Source: Deinococcus marmoris DSM 12784
Lineage (GTDB): Bacteria > Deinococcota > Deinococci > Deinococcales > Deinococcaceae
Assembly (NCBI RefSeq): GCF_000701405.1
Contig: NZ_JNIV01000011.1
Location: forward strand, 1-64,000
Length of the DNA: 64,000 nucleotides
Reading direction: 5' to 3'
Shown here: piece after piece, positions 29,682 to 40,373 of the stretch
How the letters are laid out: each line of letters starts with the position of its first letter
Position numbering within the stretch: the stretch's first letter is position 1
Program-made: the position numbers and the translations under genes
Notes under the pieces: generated by a model
Told to the model about the DNA's origin: nothing
The model's database searches: none
Seen by the model: the letters and a program-made list of their open reading frames with translations, nothing else

Positions 29682-30535
29682 CGTCCGAAGCCCGTGCAGC
29701 CTTCCGCCAGCTTCTGTCCGTACTCGCCCTCGCCCAACGTCTCCACCGTGACGCGCATGTTTGTCGCGTTGGCGTGGACCATTCGCCGTTCGTCCAGCAT
29801 CAGGCCGACATGACCGGGGAAGAAAGCCAGATCGCCGCGCTGGGGCCGCTCCACCACATTCAGAAATTCCTGCTGCTGATCGGCGTCACGGGGAATGGGC
29901 TGGCCGAACGCCGCGAACACCAGTTGCGTCAGGCCCGAGCAGTCCAGCCCCCACGCGCTTCGCCCGCCCCAGACATACGGCGTGTCCAGAAAGCGCAGGG
30001 CCAGCGCCGCCGGATCGGCTTCGGGGATGGGGGAGAGCGTGGCCTCGCCCACCCAGGCGTCCCTGCCGTCTGGCAGCGAGACCGGCAGCCAGCGCCGCCC
30101 ACCCTCGGTCACGGTCTCGCCCGGCGCGCGAATGATCCTGGCCCCCAGACACAATTCCCCGACGATGGGCTGGCTGACCTTCGGCCCGGCGTAGGCGTGG
30201 GCGCGCAGGGCCGTCACCGTCAGTAAATCGCCGTGCTGTGGCCCGGTCAGCCCTGCCGCCGGGGTCCAGCCCAGGTAGCGATCATGGACGGTACGGATAT
30301 AGGCCCAGCCGCCTGCGTCCTCCCACAGCAACTCCAGTGCCTCGCCGGGCAGCGCCTCCGAGACCTGGGCTGCGTCGGCGCGGGGTCCAGAGCGCAGGCT
30401 TAGACGGCTGGTGGCAGCCATTGGACGTGGAGTGATGTAGGCCCAGTCGCCCTCTGGAAGCTGGCCGCGCAGGGCGTCCTCGGCCAGCCGGGAGTCGGGC
30501 TGATAGGCGTGGGTGCGGGGATCGGGGAGGGACAT
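29669..30535 (-). CDS. NlpC/P60 (C40) murein-peptide endopeptidase with SH3 domains
   Basis: A 288-residue cysteine peptidase of the YkfC/dipeptidyl-peptidase VI type that trims L-Ala-gamma-D-Glu from murein peptides. Two bacterial SH3 segments (about 40-95 and 105-170) precede the catalytic domain: Cys in WGLDCSGLTQLVF, His in FFPGHVGLML and a second polar residue in RMVHAN. There is no signal peptide, so it should work in the cytosol on imported peptides. A TACCCT box 7 nt before the ATG suggests an extra internal promoter. Confidence 0.9.
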   Translation of the reverse strand: MSLPDPRTHAYQPDSRLAEDALRGQLPEGDWAYITPRPMAATSRLSLRSGPRADAAQVSEALPGEALELLWEDAGGWAYIRTVHDRYLGWTPAAGLTGPQHGDLLTVTALRAHAYAGPKVSQPIVGELCLGARIIRAPGETVTEGGRRWLPVSLPDGRDAWVGEATLSPIPEADPAALALRFLDTPYVWGGRSAWGLDCSGLTQLVFAAFGQPIPRDADQQQEFLNVVERPQRGDLAFFPGHVGLMLDERRMVHANATNMRVTVETLGEGEYGQKLAEGCTGFGRWTA

Positions 30536-30562
30536 GTCCGACAGGGTAGCGGGAAACGGGCG

Positions 30563-31546
30563 TTACAGGTACGCCGTCAGCCAGCGCAACCAATTTCCAC
30601 CCGCCACTGCCGCGCGGTGTTCTTCGGGCACTTCATCCAGAAAACGTGGCAATTCCGAGTATCGTCCGATACCCACGGGCGTCTTCTCGGACCCGAACCC
30701 GCCGTCCATGTCGCTGCCCAGTGCCACCCGGTCCCAGCCGACAACTTCCGCTTCCGCGTAGTGGCGGGCATGGGCGGCCAGATCGCCTTGCGTCGCCCCC
30801 GTTTCCGCACCCTGTTTGATAAACGAACTCAGGAACACCAGCCCGATCACGCCGCCGCGCTCGGCAATGGCGCAGGCCATCTCGTCGCTCAGGTGGCGGT
30901 TGCCGGGGACCAGGGTGCGGGAATTGGAGTGGGAGGCGATCATCCTCGGCCCAATTTCAGCCGCGTCCCAGAACGCGGCGTCGTCTAGGTGCGAGGCGTC
31001 CAGCGCGATACCCAGATCACGCATGGCCGTGACCAGCGCCTTGCCTGCGTCCGTCAAAGGCCCCGGCGCACCCGTGCCGCCCGCGTAAGCTGTCGCGCCC
31101 CAGGCCGGGCCAATGATCCGCACGCCCGCGTCCACCCAGAAGGGCAGTTCACCCTCATCCCGCACTGGGTCCGCCCCTTCCATCAGCAGCACGACACCCA
31201 GCGGGGCATCTGCCTGGGCCATATGGGCGTTGACCTCGGCCCCGGAGCGCAGCAACCGGAGAAAACCCCCATCCTCCCAGCGGCGGTACACGTCCAGTTG
31301 GGCCAGCGCCTGTGCCCGCGCCCCGGCATGATCGGTGTAGCCCTGCGGCGAGTCGGGCGTGCGTGGCAGGGCGAACAGCGTGCCAAAACAGACCCCCACG
31401 CCCGCCGCCCGCAACTCCGTGAAAGTGGTGGTGGCGGTCTGGCCCTCCACCGGATCAACCCGCCGCAACACTTCCAGCGTCAGCGTCAGATCGCGCCCGC
31501 TGACCGCGTTGTAGGCGAGGTCCAGATGCCCGTCGATCAGTCTCAC
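30563..31546 (-). CDS. membrane dipeptidase (M19, renal-dipeptidase family)
   Basis: A 327-residue zinc dipeptidase that can cleave dipeptides with a C-terminal D-residue. Metal-binding segments are IDGHLDLAYN at the N terminus, LLMEGADP, ALDASHLDD, MIASHSNSR and LGSDMDGGFG. Its ATG overlaps the HAD gene stop as ATGA. Within the operon it would hydrolyse the L-Ala-D/L-Glu or related dipeptides made by the downstream enzymes. No signal peptide is visible despite the family name. Confidence 0.92.
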   Translation of the reverse strand: MRLIDGHLDLAYNAVSGRDLTLTLEVLRRVDPVEGQTATTTFTELRAAGVGVCFGTLFALPRTPDSPQGYTDHAGARAQALAQLDVYRRWEDGGFLRLLRSGAEVNAHMAQADAPLGVVLLMEGADPVRDEGELPFWVDAGVRIIGPAWGATAYAGGTGAPGPLTDAGKALVTAMRDLGIALDASHLDDAAFWDAAEIGPRMIASHSNSRTLVPGNRHLSDEMACAIAERGGVIGLVFLSSFIKQGAETGATQGDLAAHARHYAEAEVVGWDRVALGSDMDGGFGSEKTPVGIGRYSELPRFLDEVPEEHRAAVAGGNWLRWLTAYL

Positions 31547-32244
31547 GCGCGCACCAACTCGCCCACCAGCTCCAGCACCGCCCGCAGATCGTGGATGGCG
31601 TCCCGGTCCTGACCTTGCAGATCGATCACGGTGGCCTGCATGCCCAGGGCGCGGGCAGCGTCCACATTCTCGGCCTTGTCATCCACAAACAGCACCTCCT
31701 GCGGGCGCAGTCCCAGCGCCCCCGCCGCATGCAGAAACGCGCCCGCGTCCGGCTTGTGGATGCCCAGCGAACATGTCGCCACCGCCACATCCACCAGATC
31801 GGCCAGCCCCACCTCTTCCAGCGTGCGGGCAATGCTGGGCAGCGTGTTGCTCAGCACGCCGATCTTCAGGCCACGGGCGCGCAACGTCTGCAAGACCTCG
31901 CGGGCGTGCGGCACGGGCTTCATGAACCGCTCGTAGGGATAGGCGGCCATGAAAGCGGCAGCGTCGGAGGCGGGCAGGCCCAGCCTCCCCACCAGTTCCA
32001 GACCATAACCGTCCCAGAAGGCCGTCTCGTCGTCTTCCGTCCGCAGGTCCCACCACGTCAGCGCCCGCTCCTGCCACTGCCCCAGCATCGCCGCGCCCAC
32101 CGCGCGGGCGTCCAGGCCGTACTTCCCGGCAGCCCAGCGCGCGGCCTCGGCGTAGACCTCGCGGTCCGTGTACGCGATGGTGTCGTCGCGGTCAAACAAC
32201 ACCGCTTTCAGTGGAACAGGAGGGGCCGCAGGCGGGGTGGTCAT
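31543..32244 (-). CDS. HAD-superfamily hydrolase
   Basis: A 233-residue phosphatase-like protein. Motif I is KAVLFDRDDTIAYTD (nucleophile and acid Asp), motif II falls in KIGVLSNTL, and motifs III/IV include KPDAGAF and EVLFVDDKAENVDAARALG. The cap is of the helical subclass I type. The ATG at 32244 has TAGGAT 7 nt upstream. It is the first gene of the murein-peptide operon; a role in dephosphorylating an amino-sugar or glycolate-type phosphate is possible but not shown. Confidence 0.88.
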   Translation of the reverse strand: MTTPPAAPPVPLKAVLFDRDDTIAYTDREVYAEAARWAAGKYGLDARAVGAAMLGQWQERALTWWDLRTEDDETAFWDGYGLELVGRLGLPASDAAAFMAAYPYERFMKPVPHAREVLQTLRARGLKIGVLSNTLPSIARTLEEVGLADLVDVAVATCSLGIHKPDAGAFLHAAGALGLRPQEVLFVDDKAENVDAARALGMQATVIDLQGQDRDAIHDLRAVLELVGELVRA

Positions 32245-32390
32245 GGGGTCAATCCTAGTGACTTTGCGCGCCGGAGAGGTGACGGCGGATTGAATCGAAC
32301 CTGAATTTGCATCCGGGCCATCTTCCTGCTCCATTTTCGGGATTTGTACGCAATATTTATAATATATCCCAGTCTAAATTCTCTTTTGAC

Positions 32391-32403
32391 GCAATAGTAT
32401 TGC
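32391..32403. promoter_or_regulatory. palindrome in the divergent HAD / aminotransferase intergenic region
   Basis: GCAATA-G-TATTGC is a perfect 6-bp inverted repeat with a one-base centre, in an AT-rich stretch; a half copy (CGCAATA) lies at 32350-32356. It is 20 nt upstream of the aminotransferase -10 box, the right place for a regulator site. Confidence 0.45.
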
Positions 32404-32434
32404 CAAATCGGTCTTTAAACCCTATTCTGATGTC

Positions 32435-33607
32435 ATGCCTCTGGACGCCTATCCCGAACCCAGCTTCAAAGAACACATCCTGCTTACTCCTGGACCCACC
32501 CCGATCCACCCGCGCGCCATGCACGCCATGACCCGCCCGATGCTGGGCCACATGGATCCGGAGGTCTTTGCCCTGAACCGCGAAATTCAGTCGGACCTGC
32601 GCGTGATGTACGGCGCGGAGCCCGAGGGCTTTACCGCGCTGCTGGCCGGGACTGGCAGCCTGGGCATGGAGGCGGGCTTCGCCAATCTGGTGGAGGAAGG
32701 TGACGAGGTGCTGGTCTGCGCCAACGGCAGCTTTGGCCGCCGCATGGCCGAGATGGCGGCCCGCTACGGCGCGCGGGTGCGGCTGGTCACGGCCCCACTG
32801 GGCGAGGCGATCCGCCCGGAAGACGTGGCCGCGCAACTGAAACAGGGCGGCGATATCCGCATGGTGGCGGTGGTTCACGGCGAGACGAGTACCGGCGTGC
32901 TGAACCCGGTGCCCGAGATTGCCGAACTGGTGCGCGGCACGGGAGCCTTACTGACGGTGGACGCCGTGACCACCGCCGGAATGGAACCCTTCCATATGGC
33001 GGAGTGGGGCGTGGATTACGCTTACACGGGGGCGCAGAAGTGCCTGAGCGCCCCCCCCGGCGTGGCCCCCATTGCCATCAGCGAACGTGCCCTGGCCCGC
33101 TACGCCGCACGCCGCACGCCCACCCCGCTGTGGTACTGCGATTTCGAGGGCCTGCGGGACTACTGGACCCGCCACACCTACCACCACACCGTGCCGGTCA
33201 ACCTGCATTTCGCTTTTCACGCCGCTTTACAGGCCGCGCTGGAGGAGGGAATGGGGGTCCGTCAGCGTCGCGTGCAGCAGGTGGGAGAAGCGATTGTCGG
33301 CGCGCTGAAGCCGCTGGGCTTCTCGCCCTACGTGCGCCGCCCGGAAGACCGCCTGCCCACCGTGCTGGCCCTGCGACTGCCCGAGGGCTTCGACGATGCG
33401 GGCGTGCGTCAGGCCCTGCGGAAGCGCGAAATCAGCGTGACTGGCGGCCTCGGCCCCACCGCAGGCGTGATCTGGCGGCTGGGTCTGATGGGAGAAGCGG
33501 CCCGGCCCGGCCCGTACCGCTCATTGATGACCGCGCTGGAGGATCTGCTGGGCGAGAAGGGTCTGGTAGAGCGGTTCGACGGGTCACTGAACGGCGTGCT
33601 GGCCTGA
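32435..33607 (+). CDS. class V aminotransferase, alanine-glyoxylate / serine type
   Basis: A 390-residue PLP enzyme of the AGXT/SgaA group, transferring amino groups from alanine or serine to glyoxylate or pyruvate. [14 protein letters not shown] opens the protein, [13 protein letters not shown] binds PLP phosphate, [11 protein letters not shown] holds the PLP-nitrogen Asp, and the Schiff-base Lys is in [23 protein letters not shown] box ends 6 nt before the ATG (leaderless). It stands alone, ended by a strong bidirectional hairpin. Confidence 0.92.
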   Translation: MPLDAYPEPSFKEHILLTPGPTPIHPRAMHAMTRPMLGHMDPEVFALNREIQSDLRVMYGAEPEGFTALLAGTGSLGMEAGFANLVEEGDEVLVCANGSFGRRMAEMAARYGARVRLVTAPLGEAIRPEDVAAQLKQGGDIRMVAVVHGETSTGVLNPVPEIAELVRGTGALLTVDAVTTAGMEPFHMAEWGVDYAYTGAQKCLSAPPGVAPIAISERALARYAARRTPTPLWYCDFEGLRDYWTRHTYHHTVPVNLHFAFHAALQAALEEGMGVRQRRVQQVGEAIVGALKPLGFSPYVRRPEDRLPTVLALRLPEGFDDAGVRQALRKREISVTGGLGPTAGVIWRLGLMGEAARPGPYRSLMTALEDLLGEKGLVERFDGSLNGVLA

Positions 33608-33621
33608 TCCGGAAATAGGAG

Positions 33622-33652
33622 GGGGGGGCAAGCCGTTCTGACTTGCCCCCCC
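33622..33652. terminator. bidirectional terminator, aminotransferase / phosphoesterase
   Basis: A stem of about 11 bp (GGGGGGGCAAG / CTTGCCCCCCC) with a 9-nt loop lies between the two convergent stop codons. T-tracts are short on either side. Confidence 0.7.
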
Positions 33653-33669
33653 TCTGCATTCCGCCCCCG

Positions 33670-34374
33670 CTACCCCATCCGCCCCGTCTTGATCACGTCC
33701 GCGATCACCTGGGGCAGGTTCCAGGCCATGATGTCGAAGGCGCTGGAGGCATAGTCATAGGTCACCTTGTGCAGCGACACCTTCGGTTTGCGCCCGACGC
33801 AGTCCACGATCACCACGTCCGCACCCGGCTCGTGGTTGAGGCTGAGGCCCACGCTGCCGGGATCGACAAAGGTGGTCTCACCGATCACGCGGCTGAACGG
33901 AACGTGTGAACCGCCCACCACGATCACCCGCGCGCCCAGCGTGTCGGCCAGGTCTTCCAGCTCCCGCTCGGACGACATCAGGTCCAGCCGCTGTTCGGGA
34001 TCATGGGGGCTGCCGTGGAAGTAGCGCACCCGGCCCACCGGGGTCACGATGCGTCCGCCCGGCGGCAGGCGGCGCAGGAAGTCGGTCTGCTCGGGCGTGA
34101 GCATCTTTTTGGTCCAGGTCAGCACCTGATCGGCCACGCCGCGCCGGCCCTCGCGGTCCCCCAGATCGATGGCGACGCGCATGTCGCTGGACCCCAGCCC
34201 AGTGGACCAGCCCTCGCGCCTGACGAAATCGATCACCGGGCCGGGGCTTGCGCCGTAGCCGACCAGATCGCCCACCACGATCACCTGATTGACGATGTTC
34301 TCGGTCAGAAACCGTTTGACTGCCGTCAGGGCGTGGATATTTCCGTGAATGTCGCTGATGAAAGCCAATCTCAA
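33670..34374 (-). CDS. calcineurin-like metallophosphoesterase with incomplete active site
   Basis: A 234-residue protein with the YfcE/MJ0936 phosphodiesterase fold. Motif I (FISDIHGN), motif II (VVGDLVGYG) and the RYFHGSPHD strand are intact. The third motif, normally GNHD, reads GSSD, losing the Asn metal ligand and catalytic His, and the last motif, normally GHTH, reads GGSHVPF, losing one His. Activity may be altered or lost. The start is a TTG, with TAAGAT 9 nt upstream. It is divergent from lnt. Confidence 0.85.
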   Translation of the reverse strand: MRLAFISDIHGNIHALTAVKRFLTENIVNQVIVVGDLVGYGASPGPVIDFVRREGWSTGLGSSDMRVAIDLGDREGRRGVADQVLTWTKKMLTPEQTDFLRRLPPGGRIVTPVGRVRYFHGSPHDPEQRLDLMSSERELEDLADTLGARVIVVGGSHVPFSRVIGETTFVDPGSVGLSLNHEPGADVVIVDCVGRKPKVSLHKVTYDYASSAFDIMAWNLPQVIADVIKTGRMG

Positions 34375-34450
34375 AGTGCCGTCATCTTAACCCACAGCCC
34401 GCGTGAGGGACAGGCACCCCCCCTGACCTTTTCATCCCCTGCCCCCTATC

Positions 34451-35929
34451 ATGGCGGGCGTGCCGCCCCTTCCCCCACCCCTTCTGGCCCTGCTGCTGGG
34501 CGCGCTTCTCGGCCTGTGTGGCCTGCCGCTGCCGTGGAGTGTCCTGAGCATTCTTCCCCTGTCTGCGGTGCTGGCCTACGCCGCCAGCGCCCGCACCACC
34601 GAAGGCGTGCCGGGGCGGCTGTTCTGGTCCGGCGTGGGCTACTTCACGGTGCATCTGTGGTGGCTGACCGCCTTTCTGGGCAAGCTGTTCAGCTTTCCCC
34701 CAGCGGGCGTGCTGGCTTTTGCCCTGTTCATTCTGGAAGGAATCTTTCTGGCGGTCATGGCTTACCCGCTGGCCCGGCTGGTCCGCTCGCCCGTGGCCCG
34801 CGTCTGGGCACTGGCGGGCGGCTGGGTGGTGCTGGAGTGGACACGCTTCCTGGGGCCGCTGTCCTTCCCTTGGCCCACGCTGGGCTACACGTTGCTGCCC
34901 ACTCCCGCTATCCAGATCGCAGACCTGGGAGGAGTCTTGCTGGGCAGCGTGCTGGTGGCGGGCACGGCGGCGGCGCTGGCCGGAGTCACTCTGCAAGGAT
35001 GGGGGAGAGGCCGCCCGGTCTTGCTGGCCGCCGTGTGCTGGACAGCCGCCCTCGCCTACGGCCTGACCCGCACGGCGGGCGAGGGGCCAGAGCAGCCGAT
35101 GCTGGTGCTGCGGACAGATTTCGATTCGTTCGGGCGGGCAACAGGGAGCCTGACGCCAGAGGAGCAGCTTCAGGTCCAGCGGGAAGCGTCGGCCAGACGC
35201 ATCCCCGGTGAGGTTCTGGTCTGGAGTGAAACGGCGCTGACGGCCCCAGCCACCGAGGCGTTGTTACCGGACTTTCCGGGACCGGGCATCAGTGGACTGG
35301 GGGTACCGCCCACCCAGAGCGAAAAACAACAGAACACGGCGGTGTCGATCAATGCTGATGGTCAGGTCACAGCCAGGAACCGCAAGGCCAAGCTGGTGCC
35401 GTTTGGCGAATACTTCATCCTGTACGACAGCATTCTGCGCCCCGCATATGGCCTGATCGAGAACGCCATCGGGTTCAGACTACCTGCTGTGGAACCAGCC
35501 CGGTCCATCGCTCCTCTAGCCCTGAACGGCGTTCAGTACGGCGCATATATCTGTTACGACAGCGTGTTTCCGTGGGTGGCCCGCAGCCTGACCCGGCAGG
35601 GCGCACAACTTCTGGTCAATCCCAGCAACGACGGCTGGTATAGCGGCTGGGGCGTCCAGCAGCACTTTATGATGGGCCGGGTGCGTGCCATCGAAAACCG
35701 CCGCTGGCTGGTCCGCAGCGTGAATAAAGGAGTGGCGGGGGCGGTCAACGATCTGGGGCAGCCGGTAGATGTGATCTCCAGCGGCGACACGACCCAGGCG
35801 CTGAGCGTGCGGCCCAGACTATTGAGTGGGCGAACGTTGTTCAACCGCCTGGGCGACTGGCCTGCGCTGCTGCTGGCGCTGGGGATGATCGGGTATGGGG
35901 TGCGGGTGGACCGGCGGGAGGGTCGGTGA
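34451..35929 (+). CDS. lnt: apolipoprotein N-acyltransferase
   Basis: Lnt adds the third acyl chain to lipoproteins at the inner membrane. The 492-residue frame has about six N-terminal membrane helices, then a nitrilase domain with the Glu-Lys-Cys triad in [20 protein letters not shown] and [10 protein letters not shown], and a C-terminal helix. Several lipobox proteins are encoded in this window. Its stop directly abuts the stop of the convergent recombinase gene (TGATCA serves both). Confidence 0.9.
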   Translation: MAGVPPLPPPLLALLLGALLGLCGLPLPWSVLSILPLSAVLAYAASARTTEGVPGRLFWSGVGYFTVHLWWLTAFLGKLFSFPPAGVLAFALFILEGIFLAVMAYPLARLVRSPVARVWALAGGWVVLEWTRFLGPLSFPWPTLGYTLLPTPAIQIADLGGVLLGSVLVAGTAAALAGVTLQGWGRGRPVLLAAVCWTAALAYGLTRTAGEGPEQPMLVLRTDFDSFGRATGSLTPEEQLQVQREASARRIPGEVLVWSETALTAPATEALLPDFPGPGISGLGVPPTQSEKQQNTAVSINADGQVTARNRKAKLVPFGEYFILYDSILRPAYGLIENAIGFRLPAVEPARSIAPLALNGVQYGAYICYDSVFPWVARSLTRQGAQLLVNPSNDGWYSGWGVQQHFMMGRVRAIENRRWLVRSVNKGVAGAVNDLGQPVDVISSGDTTQALSVRPRLLSGRTLFNRLGDWPALLLALGMIGYGVRVDRREGR

Positions 35930-36972
<1,043 letters not shown>

Positions 36973-36976
<4 letters not shown>

Positions 36977-37008
36977 TGCTGATCCATCTTCAGGCTTCTA
37001 CTTCCCAT
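36973..37008 (-). CDS. 11-residue leader ORF coupled to the recombinase gene
   Basis: ATG (37008) opens [11 protein letters not shown] and ends in a TGA that overlaps the recombinase ATG as ATGA. A perfect TATAAT (37021-37016) lies 7 nt before this ATG, so the message would start as a leaderless mini-ORF. The recombinase ATG has no good ribosome site of its own, so re-initiation from this ORF may set its expression. Its short length makes chance possible. Confidence 0.45.
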
Positions 37009-37027
37009 AAGTGAAATTATAGGACAT
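37000..37027 (-). promoter_or_regulatory. recombinase promoter; overlaps a dif-like 28-bp sequence
   Basis: The minus strand has TATAAT at 37021-37016. On the plus strand the same DNA reads as two 11-bp arms, ACTTCCCATAA and TTATAGGACAT, around the 6-bp centre GTGAAA. That is the layout of Xer target sites, with ATAA/TTAT at the inner arm ends as in dif. The promoter reading is firm; the recombination-site reading is speculative. Confidence 0.45.
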
Positions 37028-37031
37028 AAGA

Positions 37032-37526
37032 TTATTCTTTGGAGATGGTGGTCAATCTTGCCGCCACCTCACGCAGCCAGTCCAGATATTCGGCCTCTGT
37101 GGAATCCCACTTGGCACGGTTGCAGCGGTCACAGCACAGCGCGATGTTGCTGAGTTCATGTGGGCCGCCCCTGGACAACGGGATGACGTGATCGAGTTGA
37201 AAGCCGCGCCCCGAATCGCTATTGGGCAGACCACAGTAGCGGCAGGTTCTCGTTGTCATCATGATCTCGACAAGTTGCTCGGGCGGCAAACGCTCCAGAT
37301 CTGGAAAGCGCCGCTCCACACTTCCATTCATGCTGTATGCAATCTGAAAGGCGCGGCGGCGATCATCCTGGTAATATCTCGTTTTATAAGACTCGGCCTG
37401 ACAGTCCAGACAGCGAAAAAATCGACTCCCATCGGGGCGGTTCTTTGGGAAAAGTGTCAGGAGCTTGGTCTGGTGACAGACCCGGCAGCTTCGCTCGTCT
37501 TCAGTCACGAGCATAGGGGCCACCAT
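37032..37526 (-). CDS. HNH endonuclease family protein
   Basis: A 164-residue protein with an N-terminal zinc pair (CRVCHQTK ... FRCLDCQAE) and a C-terminal HNH nuclease: CRYCGLPNSDSG, then LDHVIPLSRGGPHELSNIALCCDRCNRAKWDS, giving the His-Asn-His core and four zinc-binding cysteines. A second ATG at codon 5 is an equally good start. It lies between a lipid kinase and a tyrosine recombinase, is less GC-rich than its neighbours, and may be a mobile-element leftover or a stand-alone defence or homing nuclease. Confidence 0.85.
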   Translation of the reverse strand: MVAPMLVTEDERSCRVCHQTKLLTLFPKNRPDGSRFFRCLDCQAESYKTRYYQDDRRRAFQIAYSMNGSVERRFPDLERLPPEQLVEIMMTTRTCRYCGLPNSDSGRGFQLDHVIPLSRGGPHELSNIALCCDRCNRAKWDSTEAEYLDWLREVAARLTTISKE

Positions 37527-37549
37527 TGCTGGAGCATCACGCCCTGCGC

Positions 37550-38518
37550 TTAAGTCTCCACCTCTTCTTCCCTGGCCGCAGTAATAAACCGCGCTGCGCC
37601 AGGTAAAATCCGCGCCGTGAACGGCGTCGTCTCCACCATCAGTTCGCCGTCGTATTGCAGCGGAAAGGGATCGATTGCGTCCACAGTGATCTCGCAGGCG
37701 TTCAGGGTTTCGAGGTTGCCGCTGAACATTGGGTCTCCCAGATTCAGCTTGGCGCGCAACGAGTCGATCAGGTTGGGAATCAGGCGCAACAGGTTGCCCG
37801 CCTTGAGCAGCACCACCGTGAACTGACCGTCGCTGGGGTTGATGTCCGTGGTGATCGGCATCCGGTAATTGGCCATGCCGAAGTTGGCCACCATCACGCC
37901 GATGCCCTCGAACTCGCGTTCCTGGCCGTCCACGGTCAGTTTGAAGGTGGTCTTCCTGGGATTGAGCTGCTTCATGGCGCTCAGGACATAGGCCATCACG
38001 CCAAACTGTTCTTTCAGTTCCTCGCTGCCCTTGATCATGGCGGCGTCCGCGCCCGCCCCCGCCAGCATGGCAAAACCGTTTTTCTCCCCGCCTACCTCGA
38101 TCTCGCCCAGATCGACGGTGATGCAGTGTCCGGCCAGCACCAGGGCCGCGAGTTCCGGCGCAGTGGTGGGCAGGTCCAGATTCTGTGCGATCAGGTTGGC
38201 CGTACCGGCGGGAAAGGCCAGCAGGGGCACGCCACTGTCCCGGATGGTATAGGCCAGGCTGCTGACCGTGCCGTCTCCCCCAGCCGCCACCAGAATGTCG
38301 AAGGCGTCCAGATCGCTCACCTGCTCCGAAAGCGGCGTGTCTTTTTTAGTTTCCCGCTGCACCACCTCGGCCCCGGCCTCACGCAGCAGGCGTACGAATT
38401 CCGGCAGATCGCTGTCGCCCTTGCCGCTCTTGGGATTAAAGACGACCAGCACGCGCTGGGCCTTGGGAGTGTTGGGGGGGCCGGGGGGGGAGGTTTGACC
38501 TGTCATCTGACCTTTCAT
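37550..38518 (-). CDS. diacylglycerol kinase family lipid kinase
   Basis: A 322-residue DagK/YegS-type kinase phosphorylating diacylglycerol or a related lipid. The ATP-binding domain shows [32 protein letters not shown] and [19 protein letters not shown]; a beta-sandwich C-terminal domain follows. Two ATGs, 12 nt apart, could start it; the second (38506) has AAAGG just ahead. It is divergent from the lipoprotein gene, whose promoter overlaps this start region. Confidence 0.9.
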   Translation of the reverse strand: MKGQMTGQTSPPGPPNTPKAQRVLVVFNPKSGKGDSDLPEFVRLLREAGAEVVQRETKKDTPLSEQVSDLDAFDILVAAGGDGTVSSLAYTIRDSGVPLLAFPAGTANLIAQNLDLPTTAPELAALVLAGHCITVDLGEIEVGGEKNGFAMLAGAGADAAMIKGSEELKEQFGVMAYVLSAMKQLNPRKTTFKLTVDGQEREFEGIGVMVANFGMANYRMPITTDINPSDGQFTVVLLKAGNLLRLIPNLIDSLRAKLNLGDPMFSGNLETLNACEITVDAIDPFPLQYDGELMVETTPFTARILPGAARFITAAREEEVET

Positions 38519-38524
38519 TAGACT
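38495..38524 (+). promoter_or_regulatory. promoter of the small lipoprotein gene
   Basis: TTGACC (38495-38500) and TAGACT (38519-38524) are 18 nt apart. Transcription would begin about 15 nt before the ATG, leaving room for the GGAGG ribosome site. The box overlaps the first codons of the divergent lipid kinase gene. Confidence 0.6.
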
Positions 38525-38545
38525 GTGAATTCGGAGGCTGTTGCT

Positions 38546-38914
38546 ATGCTGCGTTTCTTGGTTGCTTCTTCACTCATGGTAGGCGCTCTGGCGTCCTGCG
38601 CGCCCTCTCAATCCACAGACCGCTTCGTGACGGTTACGCCTGTACTGATCAAAGTTTCGGAAGCCGCCACGCGCGGCGGCTCACTCACCATTCAGGGCCG
38701 GTATCTGGGCGGCCCGTCCACTGGACGCGTTCGTCTGGGGGCCGATGAATCCGGTAAGGGCGGCTACGTGATCCCGGCCACTGCCGTTCAGTCCTGGACC
38801 GACAGCGAGATCGTCATGACCATCCCCACCGACGCCCCGGTGGGCGGAAGCTGGCTGTTCGTGGAAGTCGCGGGCAAGCAGTCCACAGGGCTGCCCTACA
38901 GCGTCCGCCAGTAA
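38546..38914 (+). CDS. small IPT/TIG-domain lipoprotein
   Basis: A 122-residue lipoprotein. The signal peptide ends in the lipobox LASC (Cys17), and the mature part is a single immunoglobulin-like IPT/TIG fold ([25 protein letters not shown] ... [23 protein letters not shown]). GGAGG 8 nt upstream selects this ATG over a GTG 21 nt earlier. A role in envelope adhesion or structure is plausible but unproven. Confidence 0.8.
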   Translation: MLRFLVASSLMVGALASCAPSQSTDRFVTVTPVLIKVSEAATRGGSLTIQGRYLGGPSTGRVRLGADESGKGGYVIPATAVQSWTDSEIVMTIPTDAPVGGSWLFVEVAGKQSTGLPYSVRQ

Positions 38915-38925
38915 ACCCTCACGCC

Positions 38926-38961
38926 AGAGGCCGCCTGTCCTGAATGGGGGAGGTGGCCTCT
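38926..38961 (+). terminator. terminator after the lipoprotein gene
   Basis: AGAGGCC and GGCCTCT form a 7-bp stem around a 22-nt loop that may pair further; a short pyrimidine tract (CCCCTGTTT) follows. Confidence 0.45.
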
Positions 38962-39022
38962 CCCCTGTTTGCGCCCCCGTCTTTGACCCTTTGACCTTCA
39001 GACCCTTAGACTCCCCTCTGTT

Positions 39023-40321
39023 ATGGCGATTACCCGCCCCAAGGGGACCAACGATCTGCTGCCACCGGGCAGCCCCAAACTCTCACCCGTCACCAGCGCC
39101 GCCGCGCATGTCTGGCTGACTGAAACTGCGCGGCGTGTGCTGGAGCGGGCCGGGGCGCAGCGTATCGATACGCCTATCTTTGAGGAAGCCGACCTCGTCA
39201 AGCGTGGCGTGGGCGACAGCACCGACATCGTCCGCAAGGAGATGTTCATCGTCTATTACTTCGGGGACCACGGCGGTTTCATCCTGCGCCCGGAGGGAAC
39301 GGCGGCCATCGTGCGGGCGTACCTCCAGAACGGCCTCAAGCAGTTGCCCACGCCCCTGAAGATGTGGACTTCCGGGCCAATTTTCCGCGCTGAGAACGTC
39401 CAGAAGGGCCGATATCGCCAGTTTCATCAGGTGGACTATGAAGTACTGGGCAGCGCCGATCCCCTGGTAGACGCCGAGGCGATTGCCCTGATGGTGGACG
39501 TGGTGCGCGAGCTGGGCCTCAAGGAAGTGCGCGTCAAGCTGGGCAGCATCGGCGATCCGGCGGATAGAGAGGCTTATAACGCCTATCTGCGTGGGTTGTT
39601 CACGGCGCATTGCGACAGGCTTTCGGACGACTCCAAAGACCGACTGGTCCGTAACCCGATGCGAATTCTGGATTCCAAGAGCGAGGGCGATCAGGACTTG
39701 ATTACCGAGCTGAGCGTCAAGCCGATGCTCGATTTTCTGGGCGAGGAAGCGCGCACGCACTTCGGGGCCGTTCAGGGCTACCTGAAAGACTGGGGCGTGC
39801 CATATGACCTCGATCCCAGCATCGTGCGCGGGCTGGACTATTACCGCCGCACCGCCTGGGAACTGCATCATGAGGGCGTGGGCGCAAAATCCGCGCTGGG
39901 CGGAGGCGGACGCTATGACGGTCTGGCCGAGATTCTGGGCGGACAGGCCACGCCAGGGATCGGCTGGGCTTTTGGTGTCGAGCGGCTGTTGCTGGCGCTG
40001 GAAGCGGAAGGTGCCGAGTTACCTCAGACTGAGGGACCACTCCTCTATGTCGTCGCGCTGGACGAGGCGAACGTGCCCCATGCGGCGAAGATCGCAATGG
40101 ACGCCCGCCGCGTGGCGCGTACCGAATTTGCTTACCGTGCCATGAAACCGGGCAGTGCTTTCAAGGATGCCGAACGCCGGGGCGTGCGCTGGATCGCGCT
40201 GCTCGGCTCTCAGGAAATCGAGAACGGTACGCTGAGCCTCAAGAACCTGAGCAGTGGCGAGCAGCGTGTCGTCAACGTTTCAGACCTGGCCGAATTCCTA
40301 CAAGATCAGCAGGCCACCTGA
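39023..40321 (+). CDS. hisS: histidyl-tRNA synthetase
   Basis: A 432-residue class II synthetase. [15 protein letters not shown] opens the protein, motif 2 lies in [26 protein letters not shown], the His-specific loop is [13 protein letters not shown] with GGGGRYDGL, and motif 3 is [15 protein letters not shown]-terminal anticodon-binding domain follows. TAGACT lies 10 nt before the ATG. It is 52 nt upstream of aspS; this hisS-aspS pairing is common in bacteria. Confidence 0.96.
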   Translation: MAITRPKGTNDLLPPGSPKLSPVTSAAAHVWLTETARRVLERAGAQRIDTPIFEEADLVKRGVGDSTDIVRKEMFIVYYFGDHGGFILRPEGTAAIVRAYLQNGLKQLPTPLKMWTSGPIFRAENVQKGRYRQFHQVDYEVLGSADPLVDAEAIALMVDVVRELGLKEVRVKLGSIGDPADREAYNAYLRGLFTAHCDRLSDDSKDRLVRNPMRILDSKSEGDQDLITELSVKPMLDFLGEEARTHFGAVQGYLKDWGVPYDLDPSIVRGLDYYRRTAWELHHEGVGAKSALGGGGRYDGLAEILGGQATPGIGWAFGVERLLLALEAEGAELPQTEGPLLYVVALDEANVPHAAKIAMDARRVARTEFAYRAMKPGSAFKDAERRGVRWIALLGSQEIENGTLSLKNLSSGEQRVVNVSDLAEFLQDQQAT

Positions 40322-40373
40322 TCTTTTTCCATCAACCATCACCCTTTAACCATCAACCTCCCCAGGAGTCCCC

